Below, piece after piece: positions 10,261 through 20,158 of a stretch of 64,000 bases of DNA (position 1 is the stretch's first letter; every line of letters begins with the position of its first letter). Source of the DNA: Solea solea (lineage: Eukaryota > Chordata > Actinopteri > Pleuronectiformes > Soleidae); the NCBI RefSeq assembly GCF_958295425.1, contig NC_081146.1, positions 18,981,458 through 19,045,457 of the forward strand, given 5' to 3'. The notes beneath the pieces were generated by a model. It did not search any database. It was not told the DNA's origin and saw only the letters and a list, made by a program, of their open reading frames with translations. A program made the position numbers and the translations under genes.

Positions 10261-13200
10261 TTATAATCTACACATTTCACATTATGTGAATTTCACATTA
10301 TGTGTATATATATATGTGTGTGTGTAAATATAAATTACATTATTATGACTAAATCAATAACAATGAACGACGGAAATCAATTTTTTCATCACAAACTGCA
10401 TTTATTGTTTTCATTCATGTAAGTATCTATTTATTTTCCATTCACTATCACATACATGCTGTTCTTCACACCAGTATGGGACATTTCGGATGGAACTAAA
10501 AGTTTAAAAAGTTATAGCAACTTCCGGTAAGCTTTTAATTTGTTAATGAAACCTGTTATTTCCGTTTTTATTTTGAAATACTTCTGGTGAATTTTCGTGC
10601 CTGCCCGTGTGATAGACTGCTCTTGTCTGTAGACACAGATGAACGTAAAACGGTGTTGCTGAGGTTAACATTCAGCTCCTGGCTGGAAAAAGAACACGGT
10701 ATTGTCTTGTTGTACTTGTTTTATGTTCCTTATATCTTTTATAAGTGATAGCAAAGGTGTGTCTGTGCTCTGTGTTTAAGTCACGTCATCATAGCAAGTT
10801 TTGCTAGCTTTCTGTATGTGAACTTTAGGTTTAGCATGGCCATGAACTACGTCATTGTGTATACTTTATTTTGTTTGTTTTCTATACGTAAGAGCTTATT
10901 TTAATGTAATGTATTTGTCCTTTAGCTCTTTCTCTGTTTTGTGGAGGAAAAAGGTGTAATCAATAGTGAATTTGTGTTCAAATATGGCTGAAGTTTCCCA
11001 GTTTGGGCCTCAGGCAATTTTCTGCTTTGCCTCATCTGCTGCCTGTTAGTGAACTCAAGGTCAGATGAAGTAGCCAGCTGGCCACAAGATTTACACTTTT
11101 TGGATTGAAAACTTTAAGTCTTTCAGTTTTATGGAAAGATAGACGTGTGGTGCTAATGCAGTTTTATCCTATCTAATTTTAAACGTGGGGAAAGTAAATC
11201 CTATTATTGAAATAATATTGTTAAATCACCTTTGGACTAAATAAACAAGATTGCTCTTTTTGGCAGTATCCCATGGAAACATTCTAAATTTGGAGTGCAG
11301 GTACTCCAGATTAGGCATGGGACTTTCCCGTCACAAATACCCCTACCAAAATAATTGCGATTCACAATATTATTGCGATGAAGATTTTGATTCATTTTGC
11401 AGCCCTATGCTGGACACATGAAGGATAACACAGGAATCTAGGTGACAGCCTCCCAGATGGCTGGACATCTGATTTATAAGAGCCACGATGTACCACCTGT
11501 TGGGATGTTCTCGCCTACACACAACAGGTGTCTTATGTGTCTGAATTTGCAAATGTGCTTTTTGGAAACATCACAAGCAGCTGAGAGAAAGATGGATGAA
11601 ACATGGGCCATTGTACAACAAAATGATAAACAAAGCCAGCCACATCAGGAGGCTCTGATATCTGATTTCCATTTCCATTCAAAGGGATGAAGTATGTCAC
11701 ATTGTTGCGTGGTCTTTTATGAGATCTCACTGATGCTGGTTTCATTGTGTTAATAGATGAATGGTGAATGCTTGTTTATTTTGTTGCGCAGCACCAACAC
11801 ATTCATCTTTTACAGGTGTCCATTTTATATATGTAAATTTACAATTAATGTATCAAACATATTGAATGGAGGCATTTTACATTCCAAAGTCTAGAGCAGT
11901 CTTCAGATAAATCTGATTGACCAAGTATACAGACAGAATGTTGATTCATTAGCAGGTGCCACTATAGATCATTATTGATTATTATTGATATGAACTAAAT
12001 TTTTTGGAACAGTTATAGTGTAGACATTGCAGTGTGTACATGACATATCTCTCAGACATTAGAGAAATTGGGGTTGTCTTTTGCATGTCTGTTGTTTTTG
12101 AATCTTAAGGCCACTTCCCCACCTATGACCCTGTTACTGTGGTGTGATAAAGCACAAGGAATGACCAGTCAGACTCCAGAAGGTGGCCTGTGGCACCCTT
12201 GTGTGTTGAAGTTCTGGATGATAAACAACATCGCTTCGTTGCGTTAAAAGTAGAGGTCAGCAGTGTCTCACTGATGAGCGTCCTTTCATCCTCACAGTAA
12301 AGAACAGTAAAGGCTCTGTGTGTTAATGCTACTCAGAGAATCTGAAAGACACAGCAAGCCGACTGTAAAAGCTACATAAAGCTGAAGCACAGAAATAAAC
12401 AGCAAGTTAGGTATAAAATGCTGTACTATTTTCCTGTGTGGGCAGACCTAGTATTAGATCTTATTGTTCCCGTTATTGTCAGGGAGCTTTCTCTATATTT
12501 AGGTCATCACTTCTGCTACATATTATCATTTGACATCAGAGCCCATTAGTGTGCATCATATTATTACACACAAACCTCAGTTGGATGGAAAATGGGTGTA
12601 ATGTGCTGTTAATATGTCTATATTTCAATTTTTGACAATCAAAGCTGGAATCAGCCACTTTATATTCACGCTGCTCCTTTTTTGTCTGCGCTTTGTCCTG
12701 AGTCAGCCTGCGTTCCCTGCCGTCATAATCAAGACCCATTCGATGTTATTAATGTAATGTAAAATGTAGAGGTGAGTAAATGCACGTTTTATTCTGCATG
12801 TTTTCACATTTCTGTGGATCTCTCAGGAGACATGCTGGCCCATCCATCCTTGCTGACAGATGTTCAGAGACGGCTTTGACTGACAGATTTTGTCCTTGAG
12901 ATGGGTCTGGGCTGCTTTCCCTAGCGTGAAAAGAATCCCCCAGAGATATACTTCACCCTGATGTTTTCAGTCAGAGACGACGATCTGAACCTTCACCTCC
13001 AAGGGGGAAGAATCTCGGAGCATTGAGGCAAGGAAATATTAGTAAAGAGTGAAAGAGACAGATGACATTCTAAAGAGTTGATATTGAATGTTAAGAGAGA
13101 CAGATAAAGATAGCAAGGGAGTGGGAAAGAAAGCAAAGGAAGGAGAGAGAATTTGAAAGGCAGCCAAGCGAAAGATAGGGAGCTGCAGATTTAGTCAACA

Positions 13201-14639
13201 CAAAAAAACTCCTACACGCTCTCACTTGAGCCCGTACCTTAGGCTCTGAAGCAGAGAGGAGAAAGAGTGAAATCATACCATCTTCTTACTGTCTTTTCTT
13301 TTCTCTTGTCATTGTCTCTCCTCTAACCACTCTTTGTCAGCCCTTTCTCTCTGTCTCTGCCATAGTCACTGAAAGTCATAATTCCCTCTGGGAGAAATGG
13401 GTTGTATGATAATGAGTTATGATATGATTATGGGCTATTCAATTTGAAAACTTAGACTTTAAATTCAAAACCTTCGCTTATTCTGCCTGCTGCATTTAAC
13501 CTGTATATTGTACTAAAAGGTTTCTATGGAAATCAACCTTAACTGAAATATATAGCATCCAGGCACCAGAGCTTCCGTTTCCAATTGAATTAAATGCCAT
13601 TTGATATTATATTAATTCTACAGTATGGGCAAATGCAGTAGTTATTTCCCATGAGTTGAATTCAGCCCAGTCCATATATCATTTCAATCCTTAGGACATT
13701 TTTATTTCCTTTATCTCTTGTGCAACGGTCAGGGCTGGCAGGCAACAATAAGACTGTCAATTATTTTGAGATAAGATTTATACAGAGGTTCCACAAAAAA
13801 GTCTCCATCAAAAGATATGAGATGAGAATGAAAGCAGACCAAGAATTTAAATTTAAAGGGTTATTTGACATGCAGAATAAAACTACAAAGACAAAACTAA
13901 CCAGCAATGCAAAAGCCAAGGACTAACTTTAGATGTTTGATGAACAGCAGTTAAGCAGAAAAGACATCTTTTTTTTTTTTATTTATTTTTTTGTTTAGAC
14001 AACTCTATCAAAAACCAGTATCACTGTCAATACACTCACCCTAAATTAAAAAATGTAATTCTGTATCACAGAGATTCCCAAAGTGCTTGACAGTTCTGCA
14101 GGTGGGATATAAAAGGTCATGTTTCTAATTTTTTTTTGACCGTTAGTGCACCTGCAGCATGGATCTGTGCCATAAGTGCACCCACGGTAATTTGCAGTGG
14201 GAATAATACACAAATCCTTAAATGGACATTCTAGGTGTGTTTATAGGTCAACAGGTGAACTTTTTAGTTACCCTCAATATCACCATTTTGTATTTATTTA
14301 CATTTATCTACATTTATTATGTAGAAAACCTATGATGAGCTTTGCTAAAGATGTAGTTTTTAAAGGTTTTTGCTTGTGGTGTCTTTTTGACATTTTTTGT
14401 GTGTGAATAGTTTGCAGCTGTATTTTGTGCATTCATTTGCCAAATTCTCAAATATTTATGAGGGGAAAAGGTTAGTATTAATTGTGCTATAAAATATTGT
14501 TGTTTGTTTTTCCTATTGTGTCCTGTCAGTCATCTCACAATCCTTCAGGTTTATATTGTAGCCCATGGTGTTTAACTAATGTTATAAAAATCTTCTAGGC
14601 TTGACTAGTTACTACCACTTAAGCATCACTGCTTATATA
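10261..14639. other. Non-coding, no gene seen
   Basis: Mostly apparently unique AT-rich sequence. A short TATA/TG repeat lies at 10302-10324. A segment at about 11310-11410 with TTGCGATTCACAATATTATTGCGATG ending GCAGCCCTA looks like a fragment of a dispersed element that carries repeated GCGAT words. T-rich runs are at about 13970-13995. The ORFs here are short and unrecognised. Confidence 0.5.
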
Positions 14640-15195
14640 AAAAACAATATTTCAACTGTTTTTTATATTGAATTTTACCTCATAACAATAATAATAATAA
14701 TAATAATAATACACAATGTGACAGTAACATTAAAAAAACACAAGGACAAACATAACAAAACAGAAAATATAAATAATAAATACAATAAGAGAAAAGGAGG
14801 GGGGTTGTGATGGCCTTAGCCAGTCACACTGGTACGTGGAAGGCTTTCAAAATAATCCAGGAAGGGTTACCATGTCTTTGCAATATTTTGCAGCAGAGCC
14901 CAGGCTATGGTATTGTAGTTCCTCCAGTTTTAAATGTGCTGTGAATTCTCTGATCCACCCAGCATGTGAGGGTGGGGCCCGGTCCTTCCACTTAAACAGA
15001 ATGAGCCGATGGGCTTTAAGAGAAGCAAATGCAAGGGAATTAGATTGAGAGTTTGAAAGGGGTGTTCCATCAGGGGCTAATCCGAACAGAGCAGCTATAG
15101 GATTAAGTGGAATATTACGGGAATACATACATGAAAGGCTATCAAATATAGTAGACCCAAATGGAATAATTGTACGACAGGAGAAAAACGTTTTT
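14640..15195 (-). mobile_element. 3' end of an L1-like LINE, 5'-truncated
   Basis: A minus-strand frame at 15128-14847 contains LNPIAALFGLAPDG, SQSNSLAFASLKAHRLILFKWK, RAPPSHAGWIRE and LKLEELQY in order. This is the typical C-terminal tail of fish L1-like reverse transcriptase ORF2. The frame ends at the natural-looking C terminus, and an AT-rich 3' tail with an ATT/AAT array (about 14686-14710 on the plus strand) follows. The upstream edge near 15195 is the truncation point. Confidence 0.75.
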
Positions 15196-15551
15196 TTCCT
15201 GATTATATTTCTTTACCTATCATGACAGATGTTTACATTAATGTATTCAAAAGCAAGGTCTGCTATCAATAATAAAGCAGGTTTTAAGGATACTTGTGGA
15301 GGAATAAGCTTTGAGGAATGTTTCCTCCTCCACAAAGCAGCAGCATTAAACTCAACCATGTGGGAGAAGAATGAATCAAAAGCTGTGCAGTTTAGTGAAA
15401 AGCAGAACGTGAATAATCTGAAGATGACAGTCTGGTAAACACGAGTACTTCAGAGTCTCAGTAATCCTGAACAAACATCAAGAGCCTCTGTACCGACGCT
15501 AATGAAATCTGAGGAGGGGTCTGTGTTTGTGTGTGTGTTCTTGTATGTGTG
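15196..15551. other. Non-coding, nothing seen
   Basis: AT-rich sequence with one 69-codon ORF (15229-15438) that is unrecognised. A short TG-rich run lies at about 15522-15550 next to the following repeat. Confidence 0.5.
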
Positions 15552-15765
15552 GCTTTATTAAGACCAAAAACAGTATGAACCACACGGTGTGAGGACATTT
15601 TGGCAACATGAGGACATCTTGGCTGGTCCTCGCATCTTTCAAAGGGCTTTTGGGGGACCTGGTGTTAGTGTAAGGGTTGGAATTGGAGGATTTAGGTTAG
15701 GGTTAGGCATTTAGTTTTGATGGTTAAGGTAAGGAACTAGGGAATACATATGAGTGTCCACACAA
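15552..15765. repeat. Dispersed fish repeat with TTAGGG-like core
   Basis: GTGAGGACATTTTGG, GGCTGGTCCTCGC and TTAGGTTAGGGTTAGGCATTTAG appear in the order recalled from a common teleost repeat usually found beside TG microsatellites. The TTAGG words are internal to this repeat and do not mark a telomere. Confidence 0.55.
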
Positions 15766-17832
15766 AGAATGCAGAACTGTGTGTGTGCATGCGTGTGCAC
15801 AGAGATACCATTTGTGACTGATGGAGCTTGCAGAATGAGGAGGCACCAATTATTTTTCAGCAAAATCTGATATCCTGTGAGCGTTTCCTAGCAAGTAAAC
15901 AATAAAATCTGACTGTCGTAATCCCAAGAGCTTTGCCATTTGACTGTCATCTAAATGTGCCAGTGCAAGCAAGTTGCCGTGAGGATTTATATGACGAGAA
16001 ATAATCAGAATGATCCAAATCACAATGAGAATAGGCTGATACCTAGACATTCAATAAAACCCTGCTGGATGAGAGAAAAGACCAAATAGGATTATAATTG
16101 TAGCACAACATCCCCACAGTAGCCATATATTGGTCCCATAAGTGAAGGCCATTAACTGGCGTGTACAGTAATTTCACAAAATTGCAATCAGCAGAGTGGG
16201 GTTATGTGTGTTGTCAAGGCTCTTAATAAGCATCCAAAATCCTACACATCTGTCATAATCTCTAGTAGCCTACAGCCATACTGGGTGTACCTGGTGAGGT
16301 TTTAAATCCCTAAAAGCATGCAAATAACATGTCCTCTCAATGTGAGTGAATGCAGTTTCATAAAAGCCAATCTGTACAGGGAATTCAGTGCTCATTTTAG
16401 CTGCCATTGTAGGGAGCAAAAAAAGGCATGATGATATATGAATTAGCTGGCTGTATAGGGAGGAAAAAAATCTTCCAATGACCCTGTAAAGGAGTAAACA
16501 GTCCCAGTGCTGTGTGGAGCCTATGGCTATATTTCCAGCAACAGCAAGTGTGGAAATGCTTCCTAAATGCCTTGAAGAGGACGGCCAGTAAATGACATCA
16601 ATGTGTGGAGAGACTGAAATGACGGCGCGGCAGCCTGAGGGAACAATAACTGCCATTAAGGCCTTCATTTTAAATCTTCCCATTCAATTTCATGAGGTGA
16701 CAGTGCTGTAAACTTTATCATGGCCACTTAAACAGTGTGTATTGTAACTAACAAATAGGCCACATGTGTACTTTTCAGAGGACACATTGCACAAACAAGA
16801 GAGCACTGATGGTTTCCCCAGTGCAACAACACTATACATTAGCCTTGACGACTTCATAGTGTAATCAACGATTTACCTGCTTCTTGCCTGCTGTCAAGGA
16901 GCCCAGTGTTGGTGCACTAAAAACACACAGACCTAAGAGAGAATTTATGTAAGGCAGCTTTTGCCTGCAAACGTTATGCTCTTCATTAGACACATCAGAA
17001 CACATGAGACAAAACACTTCATCAGTAAAAGTGAGGCTGTGCTGCAAGGTGGCCTCTCTAACAATGGCATTCTCTTCTGCCAGACAGGGCCGTTTATGAT
17101 GTCACCGCTGAATTGATAATATTAACCCAAGTGAATGCAGGTGCTGGAGGTTATTATGTTGATGATACTCATACAGGTTTTTATCTTTTCGTAGATCAAA
17201 CATGATATTTCCACACATGCTCTGCAGAGAAAACTGACGAGACAGTGGCATGAGTTTGAATGTCATAGGCTAATTCTATTGATCCAAGCTGCATGAGGAG
17301 TGAATGTGTTTGATCAATGACCAACAAGGCAGCAATCAATTGTAACCTTGGCATCACATAATTTAATGCAGCTGTGTGTGTGTTTTTTAAAACTGCATTT
17401 GACTCATAATCTTGGGACATTGTTAATTATGGTGCGTCTCTGGTGCGTCTCTGGTGCCAAATGTGATTCAAGGTACATATTTTGGGTGTGGTGACATCAA
17501 CATTTATAAAGGTCATTTTATTTAATTGGTAGTTGAACTGTATCCCTACAGAGTCTTTTTGAAGTCTGTCTCCTATAAACCCTTGCACTCCATACAACAG
17601 TATATACATATGTATATACATATGTATATATCACTGCACCCAAAGTCTCTTTTGTTAAATAATTTTTCCATTAATAGTATGTCTCTTTAATAAAATTGTG
17701 ATCTTAAAGTGATAGTTTTGTTTTGAAAACATGGCTGCCAATGAGGACACAGGGAAATTTCATTTTTGTGACTTAATATACGGAAGTCTAATCTGATTAA
17801 AAGAGTATGCCTGCTTAAGTTTATGATATCTT
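15766..17832. other. Long non-repetitive stretch; possible regulatory DNA
   Basis: From about 15850 to 17420 the sequence has no obvious repeat and no exon. A palindromic TATACATATG array lies at 17601-17633 and a direct duplication of GGTGCGTCTCT at 17431-17452. It may hold conserved non-coding elements upstream of kcns2, but conservation cannot be judged from one sequence. Confidence 0.35.
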
Positions 17833-18192
17833 TAGAGCTGCAACTAATGATTATTTTCATAATCGTTCAATTTGTTGATTATTTTCTCGATTAATCATTT
17901 GGTCCATAAAATATCAGAAAACCTTGAAAAAGTGTTCGTCAAACCGGGAAATGATGATGTTCTCAAATGTCTTGTTTTGTCCACAAACCAAAATGACTAA
18001 CTTTTAATGATTTCTTTGTTATCAAGAGCAAAGAAATGAAGAAAATATTCACATTTAAGAAGCTTAAGCAATCGGAAATCTAGTTTTAGTCATGGAAAAA
18101 GTTTCAAACCGATTAATCGATTATCAAAATAGTTGTCGATTAATTTAGTAAATGAATAATAATCGATTCATCGATTAATTGTTTCAGCTCTA
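17833..18192. mobile_element. 360-bp hAT-like miniature element, intact ends
   Basis: It starts TAGAGCTGCAAC and ends GTTTCAGCTCTA, with further internal inverted similarity rich in CGATTAAT words. It is flanked by a perfect 8-bp duplication, GATATCTT at 17825-17832 and 18193-18200. The internal phrase CTTGTTTTGTCCACAAACCA and ATATTCACATTTAAGAAGCT match a well-known teleost miniature family. There is no coding capacity. Confidence 0.88.
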
Positions 18193-18591
18193 GATATCTT
18201 AATGTGTGCTACGTGTTCTTGCCATTTTCTCCCCATCACCAAGGTGACACAAGTCGTGTCACTCTAAAACTATAATCACTTCATTATGGCACAGAGAGGT
18301 TGTTGGTCCACTGCTGCCTCCATTAGGTTTACATGTATTATGTTGTAACTAATGTGTTTAAAATCCTTTGTCCAGTTAGTGACACAAACTGACCAAACAG
18401 GGCAGCAGCTGACAGCTCCCGTGTCTCTGCAAGCTAAAAATTGATTTTTCTGCTTATTTATCTATGGACTTTGGTGCAGGAGACTGAGCCGTTTACAAAC
18501 TTACATTTCTCATCAGAAAAGGCGGTCCAATGGGGGAGAAAGTGGGAAACATATTCATAAAACACAGTAGACTCAAGCCAGATTTGTCATT

Positions 18592-19076
18592 TCCACTTCC
18601 ACCACTCCAGAAATCAAAATGGAAAGCCCAATATTATGGATGCTTTCTGCATTAAGCTTTTTCCTCTCCATATATGCTCATTATAGAGAAGTGCGTCTGT
18701 AAGAAACAAATATCCACAGGCAGCAGGGTTTCGGATTTGATTTTTGGAGAGGTAAAAGCGGACATTTCTAGTTTCTAGTGGTGATTCATCTCCATTTTAG
18801 GGCATTCAGCCATTTAATTTTTCTCTATAATGAACATCTAACAAGAGGCAAAAGCTTAATTCAGACAGCATCCATATTGGGGTTTCTGTTTTGATTTTTG
18901 GAGAGGTGAACGTGGACATAGCTAGAGATGTTTGTGCGAAATCTAGCGGTGATTCATCTTTGTTTTTTTAATGAAGACAGCATCCATAATGTTGGGTTTT
19001 CTGTTCTGATTTTGGAAGAGCGGAGTGTGGGCATGACTAGAAGTGTCCATGAGAAATTTGATGATGATTGATCGCT
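18592..19076. repeat. Composite inverted and direct repeat
   Basis: The left arm 18592-18689 is an inverted copy of the right arm 18832-18916. Shared words include GCATCCATA with T or A variants, CATTAAGC or its equivalent, and TTATAGAGA. A direct repeat of about 112 bp follows (18853-18964 and 18965-19076; shared GACAGCATCCATA). The spacer at 18721-18795 holds a further copy of the part starting GGTTTC and containing GATTTTTGGAGAGGT. It looks like a decayed palindromic transposon end that has been duplicated. Confidence 0.65.
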
Positions 19077-19379
19077 ACTTTCAGTTAAGCTTTTTCACAT
19101 TAAGTGTTTTTAGATTTCCCCCAGATTTTCACTAGATTCTACTGGCTGAGACATTTGTTAAGTGGCTAAAGGAAAGTAAGTGTCTCGGTTTTGACAATGT
19201 ATTAGAACCTCATTCATCCACACTACACCTATAACCTGTACTAGCTCATTAATAGTCCTTACTGAATGCGACATGACATCTCTTTAATATAGATCTAATT
19301 AGCTCATTGTGCTTAAAAATAAGTCATTATCATACAACGACATCGGAAATCTCATCCTCTGCCTGGATGCTTTCTGTGT
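19077..19379. other. Non-coding upstream of kcns2 promoter
   Basis: AT-rich sequence with no clear repeat or motif. Confidence 0.5.
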
Positions 19380-19700
19380 GGTCGTTACTTGGTGACCTCT
19401 CCTCCCGGAGCTGCGCCTCGCCCCTCAGCGGCAGCATGAGATGATGCTGCTGAGATCACTTTAGGAAGGCGGTGCAGAGAGAGAAATAGAGAGAGAGAGC
19501 TACGTGTTGCTGCGCAGCAACAGAGAGAGAGAGGAATTCCCTCGCACAAACAAAAGCGGCCGTCAGGGCGTGTATCAGTCTTTACAGCTGATACCTGTGG
19601 ATGAATAACGTGTAAACCTCCCGCTGGATGCAGGATGTAAGAACCACCGCGCGTCAACAAGCCTTCGAAGAGGTTTTTTTCTCTTAATTTCTGGAAACAA
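19380..19700 (+). promoter_or_regulatory. kcns2: GC/CpG-rich promoter zone of kcns2
   Basis: This block is visibly richer in G, C and CpG than the AT-rich sequence on both sides. It contains GA repeats, an interrupted inverted repeat (19424-19454) and an 18-bp perfect palindrome (19505-19522). No TATA box is evident. Calling it a promoter rests on base composition and its place just before the predicted first exon. Confidence 0.45.
19505..19522. promoter_or_regulatory. 18-bp perfect palindrome in GA repeats
   Basis: TGTTGCTGCGCAGCAACA reads the same on both strands and is flanked on both sides by GA repeats. The GTTGC...GCAAC halves resemble an RFX X-box, but the centre is longer than in the usual X-box, so factor identity is uncertain. 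Confidence 0.4.
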
Positions 19701-19916
19701 TGTCATGTTTGAGCTCTCGTAGACGAGGCTCACGTCTCCTCTGCTGAAGATGTGAAGGAACAACCTGACAGACGCGCCTGTCTGGACTCCAGGGGATGAC
19801 TCTGCCTTTTATCATGAGACTCAACTGCCCCCAACCACGCAACACTAAATTGGAATATGGCATCAGCCAAGTTGAAACGCAGACTCTTCTTCTAGGAGGA
19901 TTCGTTGAGCTTTAAA
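19690..19916 (+). other. kcns2: Probable non-coding 5' exon of kcns2
   Basis: The 3' edge is set by a consensus donor GTAAGT at 19917-19922, 240 bp before the acceptor in front of the coding exon. The 5' edge (transcription start) cannot be seen, so the start given is arbitrary. The segment has several short upstream ORFs, including one of 15 codons at 19700-19747 and one of 39 codons at 19796-19915. A single coding exon preceded by a non-coding exon also matches what is recalled of mammalian KCNS2. Confidence 0.55.
19796..19915 (+). promoter_or_regulatory. Upstream ORF in kcns2 leader, 39 codons
   Basis: The ATG at 19796-19798 has G at -3. It opens a frame that runs 39 codons to TAA at 19913-19915, one base before the predicted exon end. 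In the spliced message the stop would lie only 3 nt before the kcns2 ATG. The peptide matches nothing recognised. The inferred role is control of main-ORF translation by termination and reinitiation or by inhibition, and it depends on the predicted splice. Confidence 0.45.
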
Positions 19917-20156
19917 GTAAGTTACACGTGTCTTTGTTTCAGTTCAGCCAAATGCTGCTCCTCCTGTAACTGTTTTATTTGGGGGGAAACATTGTGTAAC
20001 AAAAGGGCATCGTTTTGTGACAATAATTCAAATGATAATCTCGTATTTGTTTCAGTTGAGAATTATCTCCATTGTATGTGTCTTTTTCTTAATGTGACTG
20101 GTCCTTCATTCATTGTCTTCTGCGTGTCGTGCGTGTCTGTGTGTCCCCCTCTGCAG
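19917..20156 (+). other. kcns2: Predicted 5' UTR intron of kcns2
   Basis: It begins GTAAGT and ends in a pyrimidine-rich stretch followed by CTGCAG at 20151-20156. At 240 bp it has a typical size for a short fish intron. Removing it places the start codon 3 nt into the second exon (AC then ATG). Confidence 0.6.
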
Positions 20157-20158
20157 AC

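Noticed and set aside
15694..15718. TTAGGG-like words that might suggest an internal telomere
   Set aside because: They are only two or three units inside a known-type dispersed repeat, not an array.
20129..20158. In-frame ATG 10 codons before the chosen kcns2 start
   Set aside because: It lies before the CAG acceptor, inside the predicted intron. MTGQ at 20159 matches the start of recalled mammalian KCNS2.
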